From contig DAIOFH010000025.1 of the NCBI GenBank assembly GCA_036745875.1, positions 1 to 38,315 on the forward strand: a DNA stretch of 38,315 nucleotides. Reading direction: 5' to 3'. The stretch comes from DAIOFH01 sp036745875. Its GTDB lineage: Bacteria > Planctomycetota > SZUA-567. Shown in pieces: positions 15,481 through 23,840 of this stretch. The stretch's first letter is position 1; each line of letters begins with the position of its first letter. The notes beneath the pieces are model-generated. The model was not told where the DNA came from, searched no databases, and saw only the letters and a program-made list of their open reading frames with translations. Made by a program: the position numbers and the translations under genes.

Positions 15481-17970
15481 CTACACGTCAAGCTGCGCGT
15501 CCAGCGCATAGCGTTCGATAAACTTCCTGCGCGGCTCGACCACTTCGCCCATCAGCAGGTTGAACAGCTGGTCCGCCTTCATCGCGTCGTCCACCGTGAC
15601 CTTGAAAAGGACTCGCCGCTCCGGGTCCATCGTGGTCGACCAGAGCTGCTCCGGGTTCATTTCGCCAAGACCCTTGTAGCGGGACACTTCCATGCCGCGT
15701 TTGCCGAGTTCCTTGGTGTTGACGAGGATTTCGGAGAAGCTGTCGCAGGGCATCTCGTCCTTTTCCGTGGCGAGCCAGAATTTCGGCGTCTGCCCCGGTT
15801 CGGCCAGATAAATCATGTCGTCGGCGTTGAACCCGAGCTCTTCGAGATCCTTGGCCGCTTTTTCAAATTCAGGCGCGACGAGGAACTCTGTCATCACCAT
15901 GGTGTTCTCGGTTATGTCCGAGGCGCTGACGGTGATGTCTTCCTCAAGGATTTCGATGGTCTGTCCCTGCGTTTCGCGGGATTTGATGAACTGGGTGTAT
16001 GTTTCGTCCGAGGCGAAGTAGAGGGTATCGCCGTTAAGGACGCCGCGGTATTTCGGAAACGCGCCAAGTTCCTTGCGCCACTGCAGGAATTCGGGAAGAT
16101 TCATGCCCTTGTATTGGATAGCCCTCGTGAGCTTGCCAATGCGGTTGATAACCCTGAGCAGGCGTTTGAAGTCATCGCCCACCAGGGTGCGGCTCGCGCC
16201 GTTGTCCCTGACTTCGCAGCGCGTGCCCTCGACGCCGAGGCGCAACAACGCGACCTGCATGTCCTCTTCCGACAGAACGTACTGGATCGACTTTCCCTTC
16301 TGCACTTTGTACAGGGGGGGACAAGCGATATAGAGGCGTTCGTTATCGATCAGCTCCGGCATGTGGCGGAAAAAGAAGGTGAGGATCAGTGTGCGGATAT
16401 GGCTGCCGTCGACGTCCGCGTCGGACATGATGATGATCTTGCCGTAACGCAGCTTTTCGATGTTGAAGTCCTCCTTGCCGATGCCGGTGCCGAGGGCGGT
16501 GACGATGTTCGACACTTCCTGCGATGAAAGGATCTTGTCGAGGCGGTGTTTTTCGACATTGAGGATCTTGCCGCGGAGGGGGAGGATCGCCTGGGTGCGG
16601 GAATCCCGGCCGGTTTTGGCGGAGCCGCCGGCCGAGTCACCTTCGACCAGGTACAGTTCGGTGGAGTCGCGGTCGCGGGAGACGCAGTCGGCGAGTTTGC
16701 CCGGAAGGCCGCCGCCGGCGAGGGCGCTCTTGCGGCGGGCGAGGTCGCGCGCTTTCCTGGCCGCTTTTCTTGCGGCCGCTGCGTCGATGGCGCGCTGCAC
16801 AATGCGCTTGGCAATGCCCGGCTTTTCCTCAAGGAATGCGCCAAGCTGCTGGTTGACGACCTGCGCCACCATGCCTTCCACCTCGGAGTTGCCGAGTTTG
16901 CCCTTGGTCTGGCCTTCGAACTGCGGGTCGGCAATGCGGATGGAAATCACCGCCGCCAGTCCTTCGCGGGTGTCTTCACCCTGGATCGAGTCGTCGGCGG
17001 ATTTCAGGAGGTTGGCCTGCTTGGCCCAGGCGTTCAAGGAACGGGTAAGGGCCGAGCGGAAGCCGGACAGGTGCGTGCCGCCGTGGATGGTGTTGATGTT
17101 GTTGACGAAGGAAAAGACATTTTCCGTATAGCCGTCGTTGTACTGCATGGCGACTTCGAGTTCCATGTGCTTTTCTTCGTCGTTGTGCTCGAAGTAGATG
17201 ACTTCCGGGTGGATGATGTTTTTGTTCTCGTTCAGGGATTCGACATAGCCCTTGATGCCGGAGCGGTAGAAGAACACGTCCTTCTTGCCTTCCTGGCCGG
17301 CTTCGGCCGCATTGTCCCTGATGTCCTGGAACTCGATGGTGAGACCCTTGTTGAGGAATGCGAGTTCCCGGAGCCGCGTGGCGACGACTTCGTATTTGAA
17401 TTCCACCGTTTCGGTGAAAATTTCGGAGTCGGGGAGGAAGGTGACCTTGGTGCCGCGCTGCTTGGTCTTGCCGCGCTCTTCGACTTCCGTGACCGGGTCG
17501 CCGCGTTCGAAGCGCTGGAAATAGACCTTGCCGTCCTTGAATACTTCCACTTCCAGCCATTCGGAAAGTGCGTTGACGCAGCTGACGCCGACGCCGTGCA
17601 AGCCGGCCGAGACCTTGTAGGAATCATGGTCGAATTTGCCGCCTGCGTGAAGGACCGTCATGACTACGGTGAGAGCAGACATCTGCTGCTCTTCGTGCCA
17701 GTCGACCGGGATACCGCGTCCATTGTCGAGGACGGTCATGGAGCCGTCGGCGTTGATGGATATGTGTATCTTGTCGGCATGTCCGGCCATGGCCTCGTCG
17801 ATCGAGTTGTCGACCACTTCCCAGACCAGGTGGTGGAGGCCGTCGACGTTGGTGCCGCCGATGTACATGGCGGGGCGTTTCCTTACCGCATCGAGACCTT
17901 CGAGAACCTTGATTGAGCTGCCGCTGTAATTGTTGTTGTTGGCAGCTTGCGTTTCATCATTATCAGCCAT
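15481..17970 (-). CDS. gyrB: DNA gyrase subunit B
   Basis: The 829-residue ATPase subunit of gyrase. The GHKL ATPase domain shows VDNSIDEA, DNGRGIPV and GLHGVGVSCVNALS. The transducer and TOPRIM regions follow, with LVEGDSAGGSAK and MSDADVDGSHIRTL carrying the Glu and Asp metal ligands. At 829 residues it is longer than the roughly 640-residue Gram-positive type. The extra stretch of about 170 residues after TOPRIM matches the insertion known from E. coli GyrB. The N-terminal leader is Asn-rich. The ATG follows GAGGAG by about 12 nt, a long spacing shared with gyrA. It is the first gene of the gyrB-gyrA unit and is preceded by a terminator-like hairpin in its leader. Confidence 0.97.
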   Translation of the reverse strand: MADNDETQAANNNNYSGSSIKVLEGLDAVRKRPAMYIGGTNVDGLHHLVWEVVDNSIDEAMAGHADKIHISINADGSMTVLDNGRGIPVDWHEEQQMSALTVVMTVLHAGGKFDHDSYKVSAGLHGVGVSCVNALSEWLEVEVFKDGKVYFQRFERGDPVTEVEERGKTKQRGTKVTFLPDSEIFTETVEFKYEVVATRLRELAFLNKGLTIEFQDIRDNAAEAGQEGKKDVFFYRSGIKGYVESLNENKNIIHPEVIYFEHNDEEKHMELEVAMQYNDGYTENVFSFVNNINTIHGGTHLSGFRSALTRSLNAWAKQANLLKSADDSIQGEDTREGLAAVISIRIADPQFEGQTKGKLGNSEVEGMVAQVVNQQLGAFLEEKPGIAKRIVQRAIDAAAARKAARKARDLARRKSALAGGGLPGKLADCVSRDRDSTELYLVEGDSAGGSAKTGRDSRTQAILPLRGKILNVEKHRLDKILSSQEVSNIVTALGTGIGKEDFNIEKLRYGKIIIMSDADVDGSHIRTLILTFFFRHMPELIDNERLYIACPPLYKVQKGKSIQYVLSEEDMQVALLRLGVEGTRCEVRDNGASRTLVGDDFKRLLRVINRIGKLTRAIQYKGMNLPEFLQWRKELGAFPKYRGVLNGDTLYFASDETYTQFIKSRETQGQTIEILEEDITVSASDITENTMVMTEFLVAPEFEKAAKDLEELGFNADDMIYLAEPGQTPKFWLATEKDEMPCDSFSEILVNTKELGKRGMEVSRYKGLGEMNPEQLWSTTMDPERRVLFKVTVDDAMKADQLFNLLMGEVVEPRRKFIERYALDAQLDV

Positions 17971-18013
17971 ATTGTTTCTTGTCTCCTCTAAAAACTGACT
18001 GCTTTAACACAAT

Positions 18014-18047
18014 AAAAAAAACGGCCGCCCGCTATAGGTCGGCGTTT
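18014..18047 (-). terminator. attenuator-like hairpin in the gyrB leader
   Basis: On the minus strand AAACG-CCG and CGG-(C)-CGTTT form a GC-containing stem with one bulge, directly followed by eight T residues (18014-18021 on the plus strand are A). No minus-strand gene lies upstream for it to terminate; ADH runs the other way. It sits about 45 nt before the gyrB ATG and after the predicted promoter, so it may act as an attenuator. Confidence 0.5.
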
Positions 18048-18079
18048 CTTTGGTACCATCGTTTATGCGTTATTATCCT

Positions 18080-18108
18080 ATTATTGCAGATTTCTTACTC
18101 AACTACAA
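18080..18108 (-). promoter_or_regulatory. candidate gyrB promoter
   Basis: On the minus strand TTGTAG (18103-18108) and AATAAT (18080-18085) are 17 bp apart. The transcript would begin near 18073 and carry a leader of about 100 nt containing the hairpin at 18014-18047. The -10 differs from consensus by one base and the -35 by two. Confidence 0.45.
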
Positions 18109-18232
18109 CCGAAAAAAACCGAATCAATAATATTACGCCCGGAAAATTATCCTTGTAAACCAGATCAACCTCTGGGTATACTCTTGTCTGGTCCTTACGG
18201 CCAAGGTGGTAAGACAGATGTATTAATTAAAT

Positions 18233-18252
18233 GTATTATACCAATATAATAC
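18233..18252 (+). promoter_or_regulatory. dyad overlapping the -10 of the alcohol dehydrogenase gene
   Basis: GTATTAT (18233-18239) and ATAATAC (18246-18252) are inverted repeats with a 6-bp centre. A perfect -10 hexamer, TATAAT, lies at 18245-18250 inside the right arm. A second, wider pair, AATGTATT and AATACATT, encloses it. A repressor bound here would block the promoter. The -35 region is poor, which would fit activation or an extended element. Confidence 0.5.
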
Positions 18253-18291
18253 TAAAATACATTAATATGCGCAAGAAAAATCGGAGAAATC

Positions 18292-19413
18292 ATGTCAAAA
18301 GATTTTGTTGGTTTCGGTGCCCTAAACGATGCTTTGTTGGAGCTGCAAAAAAGGGGATATCGCAAGGTATTCGTGGTTGTTAGCGAAAGCGGTTGGAAGC
18401 GTTTCAACGCCAAGGGAACGCAACCCTTTTTCCCCGACCGGGAGTGCGTGTTTTTTCATGATTTTTCCGTCAACCCCGACTTTTCAGAAATCAGGGCCGG
18501 CTGCAAGATATTCGAATCCTTCCAGCCTGACCTGATCGTCGCCATAGGCGGCGGCAGCCCCATCGACGTGGCCAAGTGCATCAAGGCGCTCCATTATACT
18601 AAAGCACCGTTCAACGAGGAAAAGCCGGCCACCATCAAGCCCAGCGGAGAGGGCCCGCCTCTCGTGGCCATCGCCACCACCGCAGGGAGCGGCAGCGAGG
18701 CGACGCAGTATTCCGTCTTTTACCGCGGGATGGACAAGCAAACCGTCGCCGGACCGTCCGTGCGCCCGGACATTACAGTCGTCGATCCGGAAATGACCTA
18801 CGATATGCCTGCCAAGTTGACTGCGGAATGCGGCTTTGACGCGCTCACACAGGCGGTGGAGTCGTATTGGGGCACCTATGCCGTTCCGGAAAGCCGAACC
18901 TACGCCAGGGACGCGATAAAATACATTCTTCCGAACATCTATAACGCCGTCCACGAGCCGAAGCCGGATAACCGCTATAACATGTCTCTTGGCAGTTACC
19001 TTGCCGGCAAGGCTATCAATTTCAGCAAGACCACTATCCCCCACGCCTTGGGTTACCATCTGACAAAGAAGTACGGCCTGGCGCACGGCCATGCCGTGGC
19101 GATAACCGTTCCCGCCTGTATCCTTCTGAACACTGCGGTGGATGCCAAGGTCACAACGCCCGCCGGGAAAGAAGACCACGAAAAGGCCATGGAGGATGTG
19201 ATCGCCATGCTGGGCCAGGAGACTCCCGAGGACGCCGTCTTTTTCTGGCGCAACCTGATGAAGCATTGCGGCCTGGAGCCGAGCCTGAAAGCCATCGGCA
19301 TGGACACGCCTGGGAAGTACAGGGCTTGGGTGGAAACACTGGACGTTACCCGTCTCGGTAATCATCCTGTCGCGGTGGACGAAGATATGTTGATAGCGTA
19401 CCTGAATAAATAA
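18292..19413 (+). CDS. iron-type alcohol dehydrogenase, phosphonoacetaldehyde-reductase-like
   Basis: A 373-residue group III (iron-containing) alcohol dehydrogenase. The NAD(P)-binding loop GGGSPIDVAK (86-95) and TTAGSGSEATQ are clear. Metal positions are Asp183, Gln187, His251 and His265. The usual first His (DALTH) is replaced by Gln (DALTQ). To my recollection Gln and the following ESYW also occur in the phosphonoacetaldehyde/2-hydroxyethylphosphonate reductase branch, so that substrate is possible. No phosphonate genes (PEP mutase, phosphonopyruvate decarboxylase) are in the window, so the substrate stays open. The ATG follows CGGAG. The stop codon overlaps the dinB start (TAATG), giving tight coupling. 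Confidence 0.8.
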   Translation: MSKDFVGFGALNDALLELQKRGYRKVFVVVSESGWKRFNAKGTQPFFPDRECVFFHDFSVNPDFSEIRAGCKIFESFQPDLIVAIGGGSPIDVAKCIKALHYTKAPFNEEKPATIKPSGEGPPLVAIATTAGSGSEATQYSVFYRGMDKQTVAGPSVRPDITVVDPEMTYDMPAKLTAECGFDALTQAVESYWGTYAVPESRTYARDAIKYILPNIYNAVHEPKPDNRYNMSLGSYLAGKAINFSKTTIPHALGYHLTKKYGLAHGHAVAITVPACILLNTAVDAKVTTPAGKEDHEKAMEDVIAMLGQETPEDAVFFWRNLMKHCGLEPSLKAIGMDTPGKYRAWVETLDVTRLGNHPVAVDEDMLIAYLNK

Positions 19414-20597
19414 TGAAATACTGGAAGAGGGCGATTCTTCATGTCGATATGGACGCGTTTTATGCGTCCGTGGAGCAGCTTGACAACCCGGAACTTCGGG
19501 GCAAGGCTGTATTGGTCGGCGGATCGGCGGAATCGCGCGGTGTGATTTCCGCCGCGTCGTATGAATCGCGCGTTTATGGCTGCCGTTCAGCCATGCCGAC
19601 GGCGAAGGCCATGAAGTTATGCCCGCACGCGATCCTGATCCCCGGCAGGATGTGGCGGTATAAGCAGGTTTCGGACACCATCCACGAAATTTTCAATCGC
19701 GTGACGCCACTGGTGCAGTCGATCAGCCTGGACGAAGCGTTTTTGGACGTCACCGGCTGTCAGCGTTTGCATGGAACGCCGGAGACGATTGCCAGGCGCA
19801 TCCGCCTGAGCATCAAAAATGAAACAGGCTTGACTGCCTCCGTGGGTGTGGCGAGCTGCCGCTTTGTCGCCAAGATCGCCTCCGACCTGGACAAGCCCGA
19901 TGGTTTGACGGTCATCCCGGAGGAAGAGATGCTGGACCGCCTGGCTCCACTTCCAGTATCCAAGATATGGGGCGTCGGCGCAGTGACGGCGAAGCACCTG
20001 GAAAGCCTCGGTATCGATACTATCGGCCAGTTGCGGGATTGGCCGGAGGAGACGCTTGCCAAGGAATTGGGGCAGGCGGGCTATGACTTGTTTCGCCTTG
20101 CCCACGGGGTGGACGACACGGAGGTCATCGAGGAAGAGGAGAAATCCATCTCGCACGAGTGCACCTTCCCGAAAGATATAACCAGTCTGGAAGAGCTGGA
20201 AATCATCATGCTTGAGTTATCCGACAAGGTGGCAACGCGCCTGCGCCGCCGCGACCTTTCGGGGCGTGTTGTTTTTCTCAAGTTGCGGTATAACGACTTT
20301 TCCACACTTACACGGCGCATAACGCTGCCTAATCCCACTTGCCTTGCCGCCGACATCCAGAGGGAGGCGGTGAACTTGTTGAGGACGCGCACGGAGGCGG
20401 GTAGAAGGCCGGCGCGGCTTATTGGCGTTGGCGTTGCGGGGTTGCAGCAGGGGTCGCATCAGCCGCGCGGGTTATTTTCCGGCGTCGTGGACGAGAAAAA
20501 GGAAAAGATCGAGCGGACCGCCGATGCTATTAGGGAGAAACTGGGAAGCGAGGCCATCCAGCGAGCCTCGGTGAAGTTCGGTCAGGATAATCATTAA
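19413..20597 (+). CDS. dinB: DNA polymerase IV (Y-family translesion polymerase)
   Basis: A 394-residue error-prone polymerase that copies past damaged bases. Catalytic acids are Asp12 in HVDMDAFYASVE and Asp107-Glu108 in SLDEAF. The finger/palm motif YESRVYGCRSAMPTAKA and the helix-hairpin-helix segment KIWGVGAVTAKHLESLGI follow, then the little-finger domain. QPRGLF near the C-terminus resembles a beta-clamp binding motif (QxxLF). The start codon shares one base with the stop of the dehydrogenase gene, so expression depends on that gene's promoter. No LexA-type operator is evident upstream. A strong hairpin follows the stop. Confidence 0.94.
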   Translation: MKYWKRAILHVDMDAFYASVEQLDNPELRGKAVLVGGSAESRGVISAASYESRVYGCRSAMPTAKAMKLCPHAILIPGRMWRYKQVSDTIHEIFNRVTPLVQSISLDEAFLDVTGCQRLHGTPETIARRIRLSIKNETGLTASVGVASCRFVAKIASDLDKPDGLTVIPEEEMLDRLAPLPVSKIWGVGAVTAKHLESLGIDTIGQLRDWPEETLAKELGQAGYDLFRLAHGVDDTEVIEEEEKSISHECTFPKDITSLEELEIIMLELSDKVATRLRRRDLSGRVVFLKLRYNDFSTLTRRITLPNPTCLAADIQREAVNLLRTRTEAGRRPARLIGVGVAGLQQGSHQPRGLFSGVVDEKKEKIERTADAIREKLGSEAIQRASVKFGQDNH

Positions 20598-20605
20598 AGC
20601 ATTAA

Positions 20606-20630
20606 AAAGCCGCCTTTGTCAGGCGGCTTT
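20606..20630. terminator. bidirectional terminator between dinB and the recombinase gene
   Basis: AAAGCCGCCT (20606-20615) pairs perfectly with AGGCGGCTTT (20621-20630) around a 5-nt loop. T-runs occur on both strands (TTTCTGTCT on plus, TTTTTAAT on minus), so it should terminate both convergent genes. Confidence 0.85.
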
Positions 20631-20642
20631 CTGTCTACTTGA

Positions 20643-21632
20643 CTACGCAGTTTTGATAAATGCAGTATTCACTATCACATCAGGCAGCTCGCTGATCTGG
20701 TGTTGTTCCTCCACTTCCGCGCGCGGATGACTCTCGCGGTAAATTTCCTGCATGTCAGCGGCGGTGATGTGGGTGTAAATCTGCGTGGTGGAAATATTCT
20801 CGTGGCCAAGCAATTCCTGGACAACCCTGAGATCGGCCCCGCGCTGCAGCAGGTGAGTGGCGAAGGAGTGCCTCAAAGTGTGGGGAGATACTTCCATCGG
20901 CAAGCCGGCAATGCCTGCGTAATGTGTAAGCATCCTGCGGACGGAACGGGTTGTCAACCGCTGGCCGCGGAAATTGAGAAATACCGCCTTCTCGTCAAAC
21001 TGGCTGCGGTCGGGGTGGCTTTCCTTGTGGCCAAGGTAATTGACCAGCGCCGTGACCGCATAGCGGCCGATGGGATTGATGCGCTCTTTCATGCCTTTTC
21101 CGCGCAAACGCAACACCCGGCGTTCCAGGTCGATGTCCTCGTGGTCAAGACCCACCAGTTCGAACGAACGCAACCCTGCCGAATAAATCAGTTCAAGAAT
21201 CGCTTTGTCCCTGCTTCCCGTGAATGTACCGCATTCAGGCGCGGCAAGCAGCTTCTCCATCATGGGAATGGAAAGGAAATTCGGGATTTTCTTTTCCAGC
21301 TTCGGGGTATGTACGATTCTTGCCGGATTAGTGGTGATTCTGCCCCTGCGCTGAAGGTACTTGAAAAAACTTCTCAGCGCGGCGATCTTTCGTGCCACTG
21401 TCTGTCGGGAAGACCCTTTCGAGTCAAGCTCAGCCATGAATGACCGTATCATAAGATGAGTCACTTCGGCCGGAAAGAGATCCTCCTGCTGGTTGACGGC
21501 CAGATGGGACAGGAATTGCGCCAAGTCGACGCCGTAGTTCCTGATTGTGTGCTCGGACATATTCCTTTCGATTTTCATGTATTCGAGGAATTCTGTAATG
21601 TCCGCGTGGTTGATCTGGCTTAAAGTAGACAC
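20643..21632 (-). CDS. xerC: tyrosine recombinase XerC/XerD type
   Basis: A 329-residue site-specific recombinase that resolves chromosome dimers at dif. The N-terminal SAM-like core-binding domain (about 10-100) is followed by the catalytic domain with Arg155 (AGLRSFE), Lys179 (GKGMKER), His251 and Arg254 (HTLRH), His277 (LGHENISTTQIY) and nucleophile Tyr286. All catalytic residues are present. The N-terminus has about 10 extra residues and the C-terminus about 30 extra compared with E. coli XerC/D. The start is GTG at 21632, with GAAAGGGG a few bases upstream. No phage or integron features surround it, so a housekeeping Xer role is most likely. Whether it is C or D cannot be told without its partner. 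Confidence 0.9.
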   Translation of the reverse strand: MSTLSQINHADITEFLEYMKIERNMSEHTIRNYGVDLAQFLSHLAVNQQEDLFPAEVTHLMIRSFMAELDSKGSSRQTVARKIAALRSFFKYLQRRGRITTNPARIVHTPKLEKKIPNFLSIPMMEKLLAAPECGTFTGSRDKAILELIYSAGLRSFELVGLDHEDIDLERRVLRLRGKGMKERINPIGRYAVTALVNYLGHKESHPDRSQFDEKAVFLNFRGQRLTTRSVRRMLTHYAGIAGLPMEVSPHTLRHSFATHLLQRGADLRVVQELLGHENISTTQIYTHITAADMQEIYRESHPRAEVEEQHQISELPDVIVNTAFIKTA

Positions 21633-21951
21633 GTAAACCCCTTTCTCGATGTATTCCCGTAATGGTGCGCCAGAAAAATGCGCTTTTCCGCCTGGCCTTT
21701 TGGGGAGAGTGGAGATTCCCCTTATTGGATTATCGGATGAAAGAGACGATAATCTTTAATGAAGATGTTCGGATAGTGCGAATTGTTGATTGCGTGACAT
21801 ATATATCCGGTCACGGAATACAACAGGTAATTCCCCATTTATCAGTGTACGGCTGTATGCAATGCGAAGTTTTGTGTGCAGCATCCGCATGTCGTGGCGA
21901 ATACGGTAGGATGTTGCGACGTTTTCCGATAATGGAACCAGGCAAAGTCGC

Positions 21952-21980
21952 TTGCTAACAAAAAATGTTTATAATATAAT
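21952..21980 (+). promoter_or_regulatory. sigma-70 promoter of the AAA+ regulator
   Basis: TTGCTA (21952-21957), a 17-bp spacer and TATAAT (21975-21980) form a good promoter about 80 nt before the ATG at 22059. An overlapping second TATAAT lies at 21970-21975. The remainder of the 21633-22058 gap shows no supportable gene. Confidence 0.6.
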
Positions 21981-22058
21981 AGCGTATATTTTACTCCCCT
22001 GTTTATGGGAGATTGAACCGTTGTGCAAAAAAATACCTATGCTCTCGGATAGTGATTA

Positions 22059-23051
22059 ATGGCAGATCTTACCAATGGCGACACAGTTGAGCTTAATCAA
22101 ACCCTTGCAAAAGCGTTGAATTGGCTGACGGGGAATGATACAAAAAGTCAAGACATGCTTAATTGCCTGATGCTCGCACAAGAGGCTTGCCGTTCAGCCG
22201 CCCCAGTGTTGATTATTGGCGAAAAAGGCACGGGAAAAAGCCTGCTGGCGCAATCCATCCATTACGGTTCACACATCCGCGACTTTTCCTGCGTCACTGT
22301 CAATTGCGCCGAGCCGGGGGAAGAAAGCATCGAGGAGCGCATTTTCGGCATTTCCTACGATTTTGAGGAAACAAGCTTCAAGGAAGGGGCTATCGGCAAA
22401 GCCGGAAACGGCACCATCATCATTGAAAACATCGACTTGTTGTCGCATTCCGCACTCTCCGATATTTTACGCATGATCGATGAAAAACGTTATCGCCTTG
22501 TGGGAAGCGGCAAGGCCCATCCTCTGAAATCGCGGATCGTCACCACCAGTTCCAGCGACCTGGCGGATAAATCGGTTGGCGGTTATTTCCCGGAAGACAT
22601 GATCTATGGGCTTGGCGAAGTCATCCTGCGCCTGCCGGCGCTGCGTGACCGCCGCGAGGACATTCCCCTTCTTGTGGATGGCGCAATCAAGCATGCAAAC
22701 GAGCAGTATGGGAAAAAGGTCGGTGGCATTTCCAATGTCGCCCTCGAGTTCCTGGTGGAGCATCCGTTTCCCGGAAATATCCGCGAACTGCGACACTTCA
22801 TCAACCGAGCCGTCAATGCGACCGAGCGCGATATGATTTATGTGGAGGACCTCGGCGTTGTCCTCGACAAGGCGGATTTCGATCCCCATTCCAATCCCGA
22901 CAACACTATCCTTCCGCTCTTCGAAATGGAGCGCAGGCACATCAAAAAAGCCCTTTTCCGCTGCCAGGGAAACCAAAAGGCCACCGCGCGAGTATTGCAC
23001 ATTACCGAATCGTCATTGCGTAGACGCCTCAAGGTGTATGGATTGGAGTGA
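22059..23051 (+). CDS. sigma-54-activator-like AAA+ protein lacking GAFTGA, with Fis-type HTH
   Basis: A 330-residue protein with the layout of a bacterial enhancer-binding protein: a short N-terminus, AAA+ domain and C-terminal Fis-type helix-turn-helix (KATARVLHITESSLRRRLK). Walker A is intact (GEKGTGKS, 54-61), and the arginine-containing segment RLPALRDRREDIPLLVDG and PFPGNIRELRHFINRAV are recognisable. The loop that should read GAFTGA and touch sigma-54 is replaced by a divergent stretch (about 95-112). Walker B reads IIIENI (120-125), where active members have hhhDE. It may bind ATP and DNA without activating sigma-54 polymerase, perhaps as a repressor or scaffold. No receiver domain is attached. 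It converges on the XRE gene across a shared terminator. Confidence 0.82.
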   Translation: MADLTNGDTVELNQTLAKALNWLTGNDTKSQDMLNCLMLAQEACRSAAPVLIIGEKGTGKSLLAQSIHYGSHIRDFSCVTVNCAEPGEESIEERIFGISYDFEETSFKEGAIGKAGNGTIIIENIDLLSHSALSDILRMIDEKRYRLVGSGKAHPLKSRIVTTSSSDLADKSVGGYFPEDMIYGLGEVILRLPALRDRREDIPLLVDGAIKHANEQYGKKVGGISNVALEFLVEHPFPGNIRELRHFINRAVNATERDMIYVEDLGVVLDKADFDPHSNPDNTILPLFEMERRHIKKALFRCQGNQKATARVLHITESSLRRRLKVYGLE

Positions 23052-23095
23052 ACATTGGGGACGGCTTTTAGGCTGTGACCTCATTGGTTCGAATA

Positions 23096-23125
23096 AAAAC
23101 GCCTTCCCGGACGGGAAAGCGTTTT
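23096..23125. terminator. bidirectional terminator between AAA+ regulator and XRE gene
   Basis: AAAACGC (23096-23102) pairs with GCGTTTT (23119-23125), and inside it TTCCCG pairs with CGGGAA. A T-run is present on each strand. It separates the two convergent genes. Confidence 0.75.
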
Positions 23126-23161
23126 CTTGCGTAAAGATAACCCGATTCAGTTAATAATCAG

Positions 23162-23743
23162 TTAAAATGAAGGTCCGCCTGGAGTGCTTTCAGCTTCGCG
23201 GAGCTTGTGTTCCAAAACCTCGCAGAGGCGGCGAAGGACGATGATCGACTTGTTCAAATCGTACTTGCCTTCGGTCACCCCTTTCGTGGTGGTGCTTATC
23301 ATGCCAAGGAGCTTGGCTGAAATCTGCGCCAGGTCTGCGATGCTGGCGGCAGAGGTAATGTTGTCGTCTCTCCTGATGGACGGCAAGCCATAGGGTGGGG
23401 CGTCCGATTCCATCAGCGCCATCGGCGTTTCATGGGCACCCACCGAACCATAAGGGTAGTAGGAGGTACCCAACGGCTGCCTTAAACCGTCCTGTTCCCT
23501 GGGGGACGGGTTGTTATCCCGGCGAAGATATTCGACTGTAACGTCGAAAAACTTTGCGATCTGGGAAAGGCGGTATTCGTCAGGTGTACGCATTCCTCTT
23601 TCCCAGGGAGACCATTGTTGGGGAGAAACACCGAAGGCCTCTGCGCACTTTTTTCCACCGCCGCGTCCAGGATATTTCTTGTTCCGACAATTCCGAATAT
23701 TCCTGGCAATGGTCTGCCTCAGTTCATCTGGTATTTTGCCCAT
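23162..23743 (-). CDS. XRE-family helix-turn-helix regulator
   Basis: A 193-residue DNA-binding protein. The N-terminal Cro/C1-type helix-turn-helix (about 8-75) includes GVSPQQWSPWERGMRTPDEYRLSQIAKFFDVTVEYL. The middle is Pro/Tyr/Ser-rich and low in structure, and a C-terminal helical segment (about 125-185, SIIVLRRLCEVLEHKL) could be a dimerisation coiled coil. The ATG at 23743 is chosen over a TTG at 23776 because GAGGGG lies just upstream. It is flanked by a large gene-free AT-rich region with palindromes near its own start, which suggests autoregulation. There are no phage genes beside it, so a resident regulator is more likely than a prophage repressor. Its targets are unknown. Confidence 0.75.
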   Translation of the reverse strand: MGKIPDELRQTIARNIRNCRNKKYPGRGGGKKCAEAFGVSPQQWSPWERGMRTPDEYRLSQIAKFFDVTVEYLRRDNNPSPREQDGLRQPLGTSYYPYGSVGAHETPMALMESDAPPYGLPSIRRDDNITSAASIADLAQISAKLLGMISTTTKGVTEGKYDLNKSIIVLRRLCEVLEHKLREAESTPGGPSF

Positions 23744-23811
23744 GATTCCCCTCATCCTTTTTAATAAACTTGACAATAAGTTTCGTCAGAGTAAATAAAC
23801 GTCTATATTAC

Positions 23812-23840
23812 GTGCAATTAGAATCCACTTAAGTGCACCT
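23812..23840. promoter_or_regulatory. palindrome cluster upstream of the XRE gene (possible operator)
   Basis: The perfect 10-bp palindrome CACTTAAGTG (23826-23835) overlaps GTGCAC (23833-23838), and GTGCAATTA just before it echoes the same half site. AGTGCAC recurs at 24273-24279 in the same gap. The cluster lies about 70-100 bp upstream of the XRE start and is a natural candidate for autoregulation. Confidence 0.4.

Noticed and set aside
20643..21632. Tyrosine recombinase considered as a phage or integron integrase
   Set aside because: No attachment repeats, cassettes or phage genes beside it, and its length and motifs fit housekeeping Xer.
21662..21958. 98-codon plus-strand open frame between xerC and the AAA+ gene
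   Set aside because: No ribosome site before its ATG, Cys-rich odd composition, no recognisable motif, and it overlaps the promoter of the next gene at its end.
23078..23100. GGTTCGAAT resembling a tRNA T-arm
   Set aside because: No acceptor or anticodon arms can be built around it; it adjoins the shared terminator.
23162..23743. XRE gene considered as a prophage repressor
   Set aside because: No phage structural, integrase or lysis genes within the window.
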